A DNA stretch of 64,000 nucleotides, taken from contig NZ_CP030040.1 of NCBI RefSeq assembly GCF_003260995.1, forward strand, positions 3,531,895 to 3,595,894, read 5' to 3'. Of the stretch, positions 43,177 to 52,984 are shown in pieces. A program made the translations under genes and the position numbers. The DNA comes from Acetobacterium sp. KB-1 (GTDB taxonomy: Bacteria > Bacillota > Clostridia > Eubacteriales > Eubacteriaceae). Under the pieces are notes generated by a model that was given only the letters and a program-made list of their open reading frames with translations, did no database searches and was not told the origin of the DNA. Every line of letters begins with the position of its first letter. Positions within the stretch are counted from its first letter, which is position 1.

Positions 43177-43896
43177 ATGGCTTATTGTCCGAAATGCGGT
43201 GTTGAAGTTGAAGATGATGTGAAGTGCTGTCCGTTATGCGACTTTCCGATACCGGATGTCAATGAGGGGAATTACCCCCATGACGCTAAATATCCTCAGG
43301 CGATCAATACCTATGATGAAGATCATCTGGGAAAAAAGAATAAGGCGTTTTTTTCGTTAACCATTATTGCCATAAGCATCATGGTCATCATCGGGGTGAT
43401 TTATCTGGTCTACCCCTGGAATCATGAGTTACTTAAATATATTGCTCTGGCAGATCTTAGTATCTTTGCGATCGTGTTTTTTGCCATGGGTTATTTACAG
43501 CCGAATTACAATTTTCTGGGCGCTTATATTACGGTGGTCGTCACCTGTTTATTGGTTTTCCTGATTCTGGGAAGTCAATCGAACTGGTTTCTGAGTTACG
43601 CCTTTCCGATTGCGACCCTGGTTTATCTGGATATCAGCCTGTTCCGGTTCGTTTTGAAACACACCCGTCATAAGAGCCAGTTTATATTTATTCCCTCTAA
43701 TCTGATTCTTTTTGTGATTGTGCTGGCGATTGGCATCGATGGAATTATCAGTATAAACGTGCTGGGTAGCATCCATTTAACCTGGTCACTGATTGTGGCG
43801 GTCTCGGGAATTTGCATCATTGTATTGCTGCAAACAATTTATCATCGGATACCTGAAAAAACCAGAAGAATGCTAAAAAATAAAATGCATGTTTGA
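43177..43896 (+). CDS. Zinc-ribbon membrane protein (DUF6320-like)
   Basis: 239 aa. N-terminal zinc ribbon CPKCGVEVEDDVKCCPLC (residues 4-21), then six or so membrane helices from about 55 to 225 and a basic end. Pairs with the acyltransferase-like gene four bases upstream, so it may present a membrane substrate. Function unknown. Confidence 0.75.
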   Translation: MAYCPKCGVEVEDDVKCCPLCDFPIPDVNEGNYPHDAKYPQAINTYDEDHLGKKNKAFFSLTIIAISIMVIIGVIYLVYPWNHELLKYIALADLSIFAIVFFAMGYLQPNYNFLGAYITVVVTCLLVFLILGSQSNWFLSYAFPIATLVYLDISLFRFVLKHTRHKSQFIFIPSNLILFVIVLAIGIDGIISINVLGSIHLTWSLIVAVSGICIIVLLQTIYHRIPEKTRRMLKNKMHV

Positions 43897-44389
43897 GTTT
43901 TAATTAAATAAACGCAGCGAAAAACCGGATTAAGGTGATCATTAAAAAAGCAAAATAAACAAAAAATAGAGAATAATTGGATTATGCAGCAGAGCTGTTT
44001 TATCCAGTTATTTTTTATTTTGTTCAAAACCACAAGAATACAGGTAAAATATAGACCTCTAAATTGATGGAAAATCAATATTTTACAAACAAATGAATTA
44101 TATCTGTAGAAACATTAAGTATTGTTAGCTAACTGATATTTTGTTGCAAATACGCTGTTAATAAAACAGTTCTTGAGTCGGATTAAAGGTACTTGAATAA
44201 CGGTTATAAGGGTAACATTAATGTATTAAACATCTACTTAAAGAAAATTGGTGTAAACCTCACGCAGATATCGTGAAAAATTCCTTTTATCGGTCAATAA
44301 ATTGTAGTTTCAATTGATCAGTTTCGTGTTAAATTGAGTAACCATCCCAATCGGATTTGGTAATACAGGTACAAAAGGAGGTCATTGAA
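43897..44389. other. AT-rich gap before the CoA-transferase operon
   Basis: No gene and no convincing promoter seen. The ribosome site AAAGGAGGT (44374-44382) of the next gene is at its end. Confidence 0.5.
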
Positions 44390-45100
44390 ATGGCAGTACA
44401 AATTACACGAGAAGAAGCCGTCAAAAAGATTCGCAATAAATCTTCTGTTATGATCGGAGGATTTTTAGGGGCTGCTGTTCCACTAAAAATGATCGACGCA
44501 ATAGCAACCGCCAGAATCAAAGATCTGACTGTCATCAGCATCGGCGCTGGTTATCGGGGCGGTGGTGTTGATATCGGAAAACTGGTTTTAAATAAGCAAA
44601 TTATAAAATATGTGACCTCGCATGTGGGAACGGATCCCAATTTGATTAAGCAGATTGTTAATGAGGAAGTACAACTCGAACTCAGTCCCATGGGCACCTT
44701 TGTCGAGCGGATACGGGCTGGGGGCGCCGGACTGGGGGCCGTTGTTACACCAGTGGGAATGGGAACTGAAGTTGAAGACATGGCAGAGAAGATCATTGTC
44801 GATGGCAAACCCTACTTATTGTTTAAACCGATTCGCGCTGATGTGGCAGTGATTAAGGCCCATCGTTGTGATCCCTTAGGAAATTTGCAGTACAAAGGGA
44901 TGAGCAACACCAGCCCGGTGATGGCAACGGCGGCAGATATTGTCATTGTTGAAGTAGACGAAATGGTAGACGTCGGGGAGATTGCCTGTGAGAACATTGG
45001 AACGCCAGGGATATTTGTGGATTATATTGTAAAGGGTCACAGCTATGAAGAAAGAAGAACGATTTACGAAGAATTGTGGATTGCCACAAATAAATTATAG
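44390..45100 (+). CDS. 3-oxoacid (acetate/butyrate-type) CoA-transferase, subunit A
   Basis: 236 aa. MIGGFLGAAVPLKMIDAIATARIKDLTVISI near 23-50, AGGAGLGAVVTPVGMGTEVED near 113-133 and ADVAVIKAHRCDPLGNLQYKG near 152-172 mark the alpha subunit of AtoD/ScoA-type CoA-transferases. Moves CoA between acids. ATG 44390 with AAAGGAGGT; the longer frame from 44357 has no site. Works with the beta subunit directly after. Confidence 0.9.
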   Translation: MAVQITREEAVKKIRNKSSVMIGGFLGAAVPLKMIDAIATARIKDLTVISIGAGYRGGGVDIGKLVLNKQIIKYVTSHVGTDPNLIKQIVNEEVQLELSPMGTFVERIRAGGAGLGAVVTPVGMGTEVEDMAEKIIVDGKPYLLFKPIRADVAVIKAHRCDPLGNLQYKGMSNTSPVMATAADIVIVEVDEMVDVGEIACENIGTPGIFVDYIVKGHSYEERRTIYEELWIATNKL

Positions 45101-45111
45101 GAGGTCTGAAA

Positions 45112-45765
45112 ATGTCGAGAGATTATATCGCAAAAAGAATTGCTAAAGAATTTAAGAACGGGATGTATGTCAACTTGGGAATTGGAATACCGACCGAATC
45201 GGCCAATTATATTCCGGAAGGAACCCAGGTGTTTCTTCAGACCGAAAATGGCGGACTGATGTTTGGACCTAAACCGAAACGCGGTGAAAGCAATCCGGAT
45301 ATCGCTAATGCCGGGGCAGAACCGATTACGATGCTTCCCGGTGGTGCCGTTTTTGATGTGGCAACCTCATTTGCGATGATCCGGGGTGGTCATATTGATA
45401 TGACTGTGGTCGGTGCTTTGGAGGTTGATGAACTCGGCAGTATTGCCAGTTGGAAGATTCCCGGTAAACTTTTAACCGGAATGGGCGGCGCCATGGACTT
45501 GCTTTACGGCTGTAAACGCGTTGTTGTGGCAATGACGCATACAGATAAGCATGGCAACTCAAAAATTCGAAAGAAATGTACCCTGCCATTAACCGCCGCG
45601 GGGGTGGTGGATATGATTATCACCGATAAAGCAGTGTTTCGGGTAGCGGAGGAAGGTTTGTATCTGGAAGAACTGGCACCGGGAGTAACGGCATCTGAGG
45701 TTGAGCAGCTTACCGAAGCGACGATTTTGAACATCATGCAATGGGAACACGTTTTAATTACCTAG
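45112..45765 (+). CDS. 3-oxoacid-type CoA-transferase, subunit B
   Basis: 217 aa. YVNLGIGIPTESANYIPEG near 19-37 and the catalytic glutamate in QTENGGLMFGP near 43-53 (E46 region). GGHIDMTVVGALEVDELGSIASW near 87-109 is typical of AtoA/ScoB-like beta subunits. Substrate (acetate, butyrate, acetoacetate or other) cannot be told; with the OFA transporter downstream it may serve uptake and activation of an organic acid. Confidence 0.9.
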   Translation: MSRDYIAKRIAKEFKNGMYVNLGIGIPTESANYIPEGTQVFLQTENGGLMFGPKPKRGESNPDIANAGAEPITMLPGGAVFDVATSFAMIRGGHIDMTVVGALEVDELGSIASWKIPGKLLTGMGGAMDLLYGCKRVVVAMTHTDKHGNSKIRKKCTLPLTAAGVVDMIITDKAVFRVAEEGLYLEELAPGVTASEVEQLTEATILNIMQWEHVLIT

Positions 45766-45786
45766 AAAGATAGAAGAGGGAATAGG

Positions 45787-47004
45787 ATGAATAATAAAAA
45801 ATGGCTGATCCTGACGGTCAGCATTGTGATAAACTTGTGTATTGGTTTTGCCTACGCCTGGAGCGTTTTTTCAAAACCATTGATGGTGGATTTTGGATGG
45901 ACAGCCTCACAGGCCTCAATGGCGTTTACGATTAACTTATTTGTATTGCCCATTGCCATGATTTTTGCCGGACCGCTGGTAAAACGATTTGGTGTCCGGA
46001 TGGTGGTTTTATTAGGCGGTGTGCTGTTTGGATTGGGGCTTTACTTAAGCGGCATGATTACCACGGTTTATCAAATCTACATCACCTATGGGTTAATTGC
46101 AGGATCGGGAATTGGGCTGATCTACTCAATTACCGTTTCCAATACGGTTAAGTGGTTCCCAGCAAATAAAGGCCTGGCTGGGGGCTTGACGGCCGGCGGA
46201 TTTGGAGCAGGATCGCTTATTTTTGCACCCGTGGCGGTACAATTCATTGCCGTCCAAGGAGTACTTGGGGCGTTTCAAACCTTGGGCCTGATCTTTACCG
46301 GAGTCATTCTGGTATTGGGAATCTTTATTGCCGCTCCACCCGTTTCTGATATAGCAAGTTTGGCTACAGCGGTGGCTGCAAATCAGAGTGCTGGTAATGT
46401 TACCACCCGGGAGATGTTAAAAACCCCTGACTTTTATTTGATCTGGGGATTAATGGTACTGGGTTGTATTTCAGGCTTGATGATCATCAGTCAGGCTTCG
46501 CCAATCGGTCAGGTGATGGTTGGTTTATCTCCGGAGCAGGCGGCGTTTGCGGTTGGCTTTATCGGACTGGCCAATGCGACCGGACGGGTTGTCTGGGGAA
46601 CTGTATCGGATAAAATTGGACGTTATAATACCTTGATTGGGATGTTTGCGCTAAGCGGTGCCGGCTTAGTGGCCTTGTATTTTACCAGCGACTTGCCGCT
46701 TTTCATGGTTGGCATCTGTTTGATCGCAGCCAGCTATGGGGGCGTATTCGGTTTATTCCCATCGATCACGGCCGATAATTTCGGGATCAAATACTTAAGC
46801 ATGAATTATGGGGTTGTGATGACCGGGCTTTCTATTGGGGCCTTTATTGGCCCGCAAATTGCCGCCTACGCGGTTGAGAAAAGCGGTGGCAGTTATAATC
46901 TGGCTTTTATTATCACCTTAGGGATCAACATTGCCGCCATTATTCTGGTGATGTTTGCAAAACAAAAAAATGCCAAACATCAAATGACACTTGTAGAGAA
47001 TTAA
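45787..47004 (+). CDS. OFA-family MFS transporter (oxalate/formate antiporter type)
   Basis: 405 aa with twelve membrane helices. VNLCIGFAYAWSVFSKPL near 9-26 and AGSGIGLIYSITVSNTVKWFPANKGLAGGLTAGGFGAGSLIF near 108-148 are OFA-family hallmarks. Carries monocarboxylates or dicarboxylates; the CoA-transferase genes upstream suggest a carboxylic acid that is then made into a CoA ester. Confidence 0.9.
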   Translation: MNNKKWLILTVSIVINLCIGFAYAWSVFSKPLMVDFGWTASQASMAFTINLFVLPIAMIFAGPLVKRFGVRMVVLLGGVLFGLGLYLSGMITTVYQIYITYGLIAGSGIGLIYSITVSNTVKWFPANKGLAGGLTAGGFGAGSLIFAPVAVQFIAVQGVLGAFQTLGLIFTGVILVLGIFIAAPPVSDIASLATAVAANQSAGNVTTREMLKTPDFYLIWGLMVLGCISGLMIISQASPIGQVMVGLSPEQAAFAVGFIGLANATGRVVWGTVSDKIGRYNTLIGMFALSGAGLVALYFTSDLPLFMVGICLIAASYGGVFGLFPSITADNFGIKYLSMNYGVVMTGLSIGAFIGPQIAAYAVEKSGGSYNLAFIITLGINIAAIILVMFAKQKNAKHQMTLVEN

Positions 47005-47033
47005 GTTCGACTAGAAGCATTAAAAGCGAGATA

Positions 47034-47072
47034 AAAACAAAGATCTGCCATATTGCGGCAGATCTTTGTTTT
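47034..47072. terminator. Bidirectional terminator
   Basis: AAAACAAAGATCTGCC (47034-47049) and GGCAGATCTTTGTTTT (47057-47072) form a 16-bp perfect stem with T runs both ways, between converging genes. Confidence 0.9.
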
Positions 47073-47604
47073 AAGTTAAACGATATTTTCGGTTAAGCAT
47101 GTCTTCACGTTCTTTCCAGTCCGACATCAGGGTGCCCAGCGCACCATAAAAGGAAAGATTATGATTGGGAAAACGAAAGTGCAACATCTCGTGTAAAGCG
47201 ATGTATTCAATGCACTCCTTGGGGGTTTTAATCAGTTCCAGGTTGAGGATTACCCGTTGGCTTTTAGGTGAGCAAGCACCCCAGCGATTGTCCAGCCGAT
47301 AGATTTTTAAGTCGGGAAAACGAACCTTGTAGGGAGCGGCCATAACAATGGCCGCGGCCATGGCTTCTACGAAGACTTCCCGGGCCTGTTCTCGGTACCA
47401 CATATCCAATACAAATTCTTTATGTGTTAGGGATTGGGTATCATGGACATTGAGAACCATATTATAATTGTCAATGATGACACCGGTGGTGGGGGATTCT
47501 TCGATCATCAGGCGATAGTAATCGCCAAGAAATTTATGTTTTTCACCCGTTTTATACTGATGATTTTTTAGTAATTCAGGGACGGTATCAAGACTGCCAA
47601 ACAT
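47071..47604 (-). CDS. YgjP-like (DUF45) metallopeptidase
   Basis: 177 aa. The zinc site HEMLHFRFPNH lies near residues 139-149 (HExxH, third ligand His in NHN), after NRWGACSPKSQRVILNLELIKTPKECIEY, all typical of the M48-like YgjP/WLM group. Cytosolic; substrate unknown. ATG at 47604 is preferred, as GGAGGT lies six bases upstream; the frame continues to 47757 without support. Confidence 0.87.
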   Translation of the reverse strand: MFGSLDTVPELLKNHQYKTGEKHKFLGDYYRLMIEESPTTGVIIDNYNMVLNVHDTQSLTHKEFVLDMWYREQAREVFVEAMAAAIVMAAPYKVRFPDLKIYRLDNRWGACSPKSQRVILNLELIKTPKECIEYIALHEMLHFRFPNHNLSFYGALGTLMSDWKEREDMLNRKYRLT

Positions 47605-47844
47605 AGGGGTACCTCCATCTTTTGTAAAACGACGCGTTTTTTTACTATTATATCCAAGAAGGGAAGAAACCTGAATAGAAATAGTTGTCACCATAGGGAA
47701 AGAATTGGTGATCAATTTGTAATTTTTTAAGAAGCACACTATCACCTGTACTTTCACGAGAAAAATGTTATAATGAGGTATTAAAGTTTGAGGAAAAATG
47801 TGGAGAATAACGAGGAAACATTTTTTAAATGAGAGGAGAATCTT

Positions 47845-48615
47845 ATGGAAACAACATTAAAGGTAACATTGATTCAACACACGCCGGAGCCCGAAAAATT
47901 AGTTGCGGCGGCTGCCAAACTCTGTTATTCCAAAGCCGGTGCCGATGAGATTATGGAAGACCTGACAGATGACAATGTCGAACGCTTTTTAACCCGTTTG
48001 ATGGACATGGGGCACGCGTCACCCATTGAACATGCCAGCTTTACCTTTGCCATTGAAGGGGTGAGCCGGGCCTTAACCCATCAGTTGGTACGCCATCGGA
48101 TGGCCAGCTTTAGCCAGAAATCCCAGCGTTATGTCAGTGAAGGGCAGTTTAATTATGTGATTCCCCCAGAAATTAAAGCGTTGCCAGATGGCGAAACGAT
48201 CTTTGTTGAGGGGATGGAAAATGCTCAGAAGACCTATGATGCGCTAGCTCAAAAGCTGATCGAAAAGTATACCAGGGATTTGATGGCGTCAGGCCTTTCT
48301 GAGAAACAAGCTGCGATGGCCGCCGAAAAGCAAGGTATTGAAGATGCCCGGTTTGTTTTGCCTAATGCCTGTGAGACAAAAATCGTCACAACCATGAATA
48401 CCCGGGAATTGCTGCATTTTTATAATCAACGCTGCTGTAACCGAGCCCAATGGGAAATTCGTGAATTGGCGACCCAAATGCTTAAAGAATGTAAGAAAGT
48501 GGCATCGCTGCTCTTTAAAAATGGTGGACCCCGATGCGTGGAAGGTCCATGTCCAGAAGGGAGCATGACCTGCGGAAAAATGACTGAGGTCAGAGAAAAA
48601 TTCAAGCAATTATAA
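47845..48615 (+). CDS. thyX: Flavin-dependent thymidylate synthase
   Basis: 256 aa. The ThyX motif [14 protein letters not shown] lies near residues 85-98. Makes dTMP using methylene-THF and FADH2, without oxidising THF to DHF. This fits an acetogen with a large folate pool. RBS GAGAGGAGA. Confidence 0.96.
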   Translation: METTLKVTLIQHTPEPEKLVAAAAKLCYSKAGADEIMEDLTDDNVERFLTRLMDMGHASPIEHASFTFAIEGVSRALTHQLVRHRMASFSQKSQRYVSEGQFNYVIPPEIKALPDGETIFVEGMENAQKTYDALAQKLIEKYTRDLMASGLSEKQAAMAAEKQGIEDARFVLPNACETKIVTTMNTRELLHFYNQRCCNRAQWEIRELATQMLKECKKVASLLFKNGGPRCVEGPCPEGSMTCGKMTEVREKFKQL

Positions 48616-48666
48616 AAAAGCAATAAACAGGATCTTAAATAAAAATTGAAAAGGTTGTGAAAAGTT

Positions 48667-49518
48667 ATGTTGGAAATTAAAAATCCCGAAAAACAGAATA
48701 TGATGCTCTCTTTAATTGTCGCTGTTTTAGGGGCCGTTATTATTTTTATTCCGTTTGTGATAAAGGCGGTTAGCATTTATCAGTTTTACTTTACCTATGC
48801 CGGGGTGGTTGTTATCGTCTTTTCGCTTGGCTATGCTATTTATTACTATCGTCGGTATCGTGAGTTTGAAGCCTTCATGGAGAAAAAAGATGAGGCCCTG
48901 ATCTGGGAATATGATGAAGCTCAGTATGTGGGATTTATTGGTGAATTAAACGAAATCCAGAAGAATTCAGAAAAGAAAAAAATCTGGATCTTGTTAGGAA
49001 TTGAGTTGGTTATTTCGGTATTACTCTTTATTATGTTATCAGAAGGGATGAAATGGCTGGGTTTTGTCTTTTTTGCTTTCTTTGCCACCCTGTCGGTCCT
49101 GTTTACCCTAATATTACCCCAGAGTTTTAAATACAAGGCGCTGGTTAAACCCTATGTCACCATTATTCAAGAAGACGGTGCTTACATTATGGGGCGCTTC
49201 CATCGCTGGTCAAAAGCCCAGGCTAAACTGAAGAACTACGATAATGGGGAGAAAATGTATAAGGTTCTGGCCATTAATTATGAGGCATTAACGCGAAATG
49301 GCCGACTGTTTCAGGAATGGACAGCGGTTATTCCAAATCCTGATGACAGCAGCATGATTGCCGAAGCGAAAACATGGGTTAGTCGGATCAATAAATTTAC
49401 CCGACTTCAAGAGAAAAAAATGGGTGAACGAAAATCACGTTCAGAACAATTATTTGAAAAGCTAGTTGGCAAAAACAAGAAATTGGATAAAGCGACCGAG
49501 TCAAAAACTCAGAAATAA
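48667..49518 (+). CDS. Four-helix membrane protein of unknown function
   Basis: 283 aa. Helices at about 15-35, 39-61, 108-128 and 133-155, with a charged region between the pairs and a soluble C-terminal half (about 160-283) that ends in Lys-rich repeats (KKMGERKSRSEQLFEKLVGKNKK). Not recognised. Weak ribosome site AAGGTTG. Followed by a terminator shared with luxS. Confidence 0.7.
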   Translation: MLEIKNPEKQNMMLSLIVAVLGAVIIFIPFVIKAVSIYQFYFTYAGVVVIVFSLGYAIYYYRRYREFEAFMEKKDEALIWEYDEAQYVGFIGELNEIQKNSEKKKIWILLGIELVISVLLFIMLSEGMKWLGFVFFAFFATLSVLFTLILPQSFKYKALVKPYVTIIQEDGAYIMGRFHRWSKAQAKLKNYDNGEKMYKVLAINYEALTRNGRLFQEWTAVIPNPDDSSMIAEAKTWVSRINKFTRLQEKKMGERKSRSEQLFEKLVGKNKKLDKATESKTQK

Positions 49519-49543
49519 AAAAAGCCCGAAATGGGCTTTTTTT
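49517..49543. terminator. Bidirectional terminator
   Basis: AAAAAAAGCCC (49517-49527) and GGGCTTTTTTT (49533-49543), loop GAAAT. Confidence 0.9.
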
Positions 49544-49545
49544 AT

Positions 49546-50025
49546 TTATTCAGGATAAATCATGTTTTCAGGTTGGATCGTTTCAAGTATTTCGGTCAGA
49601 AACTTTGTTGCTTCATAGCGGGCCATGGGGAGGTTCATATCCAGGTAGTTACCGCAGTCCCGGGGAGAGGCACCGGGAATTTCGTCTTGATAACCGGCCA
49701 TAAAGGTAAAGAGTTTGATAATCAGGGGCAAAATATCCTCAGGAGTCAATTCGCCTTTCATCAGCAGATAAAAACCAGTTCGACAGCCCATCGGTCCAAA
49801 ATAGACGATCTGATCACTGAGAACCGGATCATTTCGTAGAAAGGTTGCCCCCAGGTGTTCGAGGGCATGGAGTTCGCCATTGTTGATTACCGGTTCGCGA
49901 TTGGGTTCCTTCATCCGAATATCAAAGGTGGTGATGCAATGGTCGCCGCAATAATCTTTTCGGGAGATGTAGACGCCCCTCAGTAAATCCAGGTGGTTAA
50001 TGGTGAAGCTGGCAATTTTTTTCAT
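49546..50025 (-). CDS. luxS: S-ribosylhomocysteine lyase
   Basis: 159 aa. TTFDIRMKEPNREP near 35-48, HALEHLGATFLRN near 53-65 (HxxEH metal site) and FGPMGCRTGFYLL near 77-89 (third ligand region). Splits S-ribosylhomocysteine to homocysteine and the AI-2 precursor. Last gene of a recU-luxS pair on the minus strand. Confidence 0.96.
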   Translation of the reverse strand: MKKIASFTINHLDLLRGVYISRKDYCGDHCITTFDIRMKEPNREPVINNGELHALEHLGATFLRNDPVLSDQIVYFGPMGCRTGFYLLMKGELTPEDILPLIIKLFTFMAGYQDEIPGASPRDCGNYLDMNLPMARYEATKFLTEILETIQPENMIYPE

Positions 50026-50028
50026 TTT

Positions 50029-50565
50029 TTATTCTTCCTTTCCGGTAAGATAATGGTTGATCGCCTCCAGATAATGGAGGAGAATATTATGAAAAGGGTA
50101 AATACGCAGATTCTGATCGAAGTCGCCATAGGGAATCGACTTTCGGCCATCATGCTGGGCATTATCCCAATAGTTTTTTAACATGCCAAATGGTAACAAG
50201 AAGGTTTCATCGCAGAATTTAAAATGGACAATCAGGAAGGATAAGCCCTCCTGCTTTTCGAAAGCCTCCATAAATTCCATCTGATGTTGGTGGATATTAG
50301 CAATTGGCAAACGTTTCTGGCTGGTTTCCTTGGCGTCAAAGCAGACAGGAATGCCCTGAATGTTTCCCAAATAATCGACCGTGCTTTTTTCTTCAAAATA
50401 AGCCAGTTTGATGGTTCCTTTGGCCGGATCCAACTCCACTGGTTTGATGGAAGTGGGGATTTTTTGAACCACAGCCAGACCTTGTTCTAAATAAATTTTG
50501 TTGGTGATGTTTAAATTCTCCTCAAGCTGACTTCCCCGCAGCCCGCGGCTATTCCAGTACCCCAT
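50029..50565 (-). CDS. recU: Holliday junction resolvase RecU
   Basis: 178 aa. GSQLEENLNITNKIYL near 11-26, STVDYLGNIQGIPVCFDAKETS near 61-82 (catalytic D/E-x-K), HQHQMEFMEAFEKQEGLSFLIVHF near 91-114. Typical RecU length and motifs. The minus-strand neighbour upstream is an RluA-type synthase, with only two bases between. Confidence 0.93.
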   Translation of the reverse strand: MGYWNSRGLRGSQLEENLNITNKIYLEQGLAVVQKIPTSIKPVELDPAKGTIKLAYFEEKSTVDYLGNIQGIPVCFDAKETSQKRLPIANIHQHQMEFMEAFEKQEGLSFLIVHFKFCDETFLLPFGMLKNYWDNAQHDGRKSIPYGDFDQNLRIYPFHNILLHYLEAINHYLTGKEE

Positions 50566-50567
50566 GC

Positions 50568-51545
50568 TTATTTCTCCAATAAAAACGGATCTTTGAAGCC
50601 AAAGCGTTTTAAAGCTTTTTCAAAAACCGGGGGAACTGGCGCGGTAAATGTTTTTTTGATATCCGTTAGGGTATATTGGGCGCTATGAAGCAGTTGGCTG
50701 CTCAGGCCGGATTCTTCATACATGCGGCTGTTAATCAAGCGATTTCCATATTTAGGGTCTCCCAGAATGGGGAAACCCATTGCTGAAAGTTGTACCCGAA
50801 TCTGGTGAGAACGGCCGGTTTTTAAAATGATTTTAAGTAATGCATAGTCGCCGTGGCTTTCCAGGGTTTCGTAGTTCAGTACCGCTTTTTTATCGGTTGG
50901 GGTGGTCTGTTGCTCCGAGAAGGTGACGGTGTTCCGATCACCATCCTTTTTTAAATAACCGACAATCTCATCGGCAGCTTTGGGTTTGCCAAAGACAATC
51001 GCATAGTAGACCTTTTCCGTTCGGTCCTCCCGGATGGCACTATTAACTTCCTGGAGGGTCTTATAACTCTTGGGAACCAGGATGACCCCAGTCGTGTTTT
51101 TATCCAATCGGTTGGCACAGGCCGGAGTAAAGGTCAGGTTTGTTTTAGGATCATAATCGCCTTTTTTAATCAGATAGTCAACGGCGTAATCAATTAGCGA
51201 GAGTTCTTCGGTTTTATCTGGCTGGGTGAGTACCTCGGCTGGTTTATTAAGAACCAGCAGATCACTGTTTTCATAAATGATATCAAGAATGGTACTGTTT
51301 CTATCCAGCGTTTTTTTAGTCGAATCGACGCGGAAGTTGGAAATGGTTTCTTCAGAGAAATAAATCTGGACCTCGTCACCAGCTATGATAGCAGTGGAGG
51401 GCTCGGATTTTTGACCATTGAGTTTGATTCTTTTTTTTCGCAGCATCTTTTGGAGAAATCCTGTCGATGCCTGGGGCATGAGTTTTTTTAAAAAGCGGTC
51501 CAGTCGTTGGTTGCTTTCATTTTCGGTGATAACAATTGTTTTCAT
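50568..51545 (-). CDS. RluA-family pseudouridine synthase
   Basis: 325 aa. N-terminal S4-like domain (RLDRFLKKLMPQASTGFLQKMLRKKRIKLNG) and a catalytic domain with NRLDKNTTGVILVPKS near 146-161 (catalytic Asp) and LKTGRSHQIRVQLSAMGFPILGDPKYG near 242-268. Target position on rRNA not known (RluC/RluD group). Confidence 0.93.
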   Translation of the reverse strand: MKTIVITENESNQRLDRFLKKLMPQASTGFLQKMLRKKRIKLNGQKSEPSTAIIAGDEVQIYFSEETISNFRVDSTKKTLDRNSTILDIIYENSDLLVLNKPAEVLTQPDKTEELSLIDYAVDYLIKKGDYDPKTNLTFTPACANRLDKNTTGVILVPKSYKTLQEVNSAIREDRTEKVYYAIVFGKPKAADEIVGYLKKDGDRNTVTFSEQQTTPTDKKAVLNYETLESHGDYALLKIILKTGRSHQIRVQLSAMGFPILGDPKYGNRLINSRMYEESGLSSQLLHSAQYTLTDIKKTFTAPVPPVFEKALKRFGFKDPFLLEK

Positions 51546-51779
51546 TTAAAATCCTTAAGTCAAATTTTTACTTATTATACCATGGCAGTCCGGTAAATAA
51601 ATTAAGTTTCGGTATCACTTGAAGAATAATTTGATCCATTTAGCAGCGCTTTAAGTTTGCTCTGAGAAGATTATGCAAAGGATGCATGGTATTAACCGAA
51701 AAAGAGCATGCCTGCAAGTAACCAAAGTTATTTTGCGACATGCCCTTAAAACGGAGAAACACGTTAAGGATAATAAAAA

Positions 51780-52709
51780 TTATCGTTTATGGCTGCAGTC
51801 CAGAACATTTTTTATTTTATGGGTAACCATCGCTTTAATAGCAGCACGACCCGGTCCTAAATACTGACGAGGATCGAACCAACCGGGATTTTCAACGAAA
51901 ACTTGTCGGATCGAAGCGGTCATAGCCAGTCTTAGATCGGTATCGATGTTGATTTTACAAACGCCGGATTTGGCAGCTTTTCGTAACATTTCTTCAGGAA
52001 CTCCTTGGGCACCGGGAATTTGTCCTCCAAATTGATTGCATAGGTCCACAAATTCTTTGGGAACGGAGGAGGCTCCATGAAGTACCAGTGGATAGCCGGG
52101 GAGGAGAGTGGAAATTTTATCAAGTCGTTTAAAATCCAAGCGCGGTTCACCAGCAAATTTGAAGGCGCCATGACTGGTTCCAATCGTGATTGCAAGAGAA
52201 TCACAACCGCTTCGTTCAACAAATTCTACCGCTTCGTCTGGATCGGTATAGGTTGCATTTGCAGTGTCGACGTTGACATCATCTTCAATGCCAGCCAGTT
52301 TTCCCAACTCGGCCTCAACGACAACACCGTGATCATGGGCATATTCAACGACTTTTTTTGTTAAGGCAATATTTTCATCAAAGGGATGTTTTGAGCCATC
52401 AATCATAACGGATGTAAAACCGCTATCAACACAGTTTTTGCAGATTTCGAAATCATCGCCGTGATCTAAATGGAGACAAATATCCAAACCGCTAACTTCG
52501 ATGGCTGCTTCAACTAATTTTCTTAAATAGACGGGGTGGGCATATTTTCTGGCACCAGCCGATACCTGTAAAATAAGGGGCGCTTGTTCATCAGCAGCTG
52601 CTTCTACGATGCCTTGTATAATTTCCATATTATTGACATTAAAAGCCCCAACCGCATAACCACCTTCATAAGCTTTTTTGAACATTTCAGTTGATGTTAC
52701 TAATCCCAT
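51780..52709 (-). CDS. fba: Class II fructose-bisphosphate aldolase
   Basis: 309 aa. GAFNVNNMEIIQGIVEAA near 21-38, CLHLDHGDDFEICKNC near 78-93 (zinc His, catalytic Asp), VEAELGKLAGIEDD near 130, and HGASSVPKE near 208. Glycolysis/gluconeogenesis. RBS TTAGGAGG upstream. The 234 bases downstream (51546-51779) hold nothing clear. Confidence 0.96.
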   Translation of the reverse strand: MGLVTSTEMFKKAYEGGYAVGAFNVNNMEIIQGIVEAAADEQAPLILQVSAGARKYAHPVYLRKLVEAAIEVSGLDICLHLDHGDDFEICKNCVDSGFTSVMIDGSKHPFDENIALTKKVVEYAHDHGVVVEAELGKLAGIEDDVNVDTANATYTDPDEAVEFVERSGCDSLAITIGTSHGAFKFAGEPRLDFKRLDKISTLLPGYPLVLHGASSVPKEFVDLCNQFGGQIPGAQGVPEEMLRKAAKSGVCKINIDTDLRLAMTASIRQVFVENPGWFDPRQYLGPGRAAIKAMVTHKIKNVLDCSHKR

Positions 52710-52939
52710 TTTTGAAAACCTCCTAAGGGTTATTATTTTTGCTTCTTTTTTCGTTAGATTCCTACTTATTTACTCTGCTAGTATACTCTTTTTCGAAAGA
52801 ATACTCAAGCAATCAAGGTAAAATTGACAGTTTTTGATATTTTTTTCCAGACAGAAATTAAGCAAAAATAAATTGGACGTTTTTGAAGTGTGAAATAATT
52901 AAAATGGCAAGTGGGGATAATTCTGAATTAAAGGTAAAT

Positions 52940-52972
52940 AAAAAGAGACGAACTTAAAAGTCGCCTCTTTTT
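52940..52972. terminator. Terminator below folT
   Basis: AAAAAGAGACGA (52940-52951) pairs with TCGCCTCTTTTT (52961-52972) with one mismatch; T runs on both strands. The rest of 52710-52984 shows no gene. Confidence 0.8.
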
Positions 52973-52984
52973 GAAAAACAAGAA

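Noticed and set aside
51673..51867. 64-aa frame on the plus strand near the fba 3' end
   Set aside because: Overlaps fba antisense and shows no start signal or recognisable motif.
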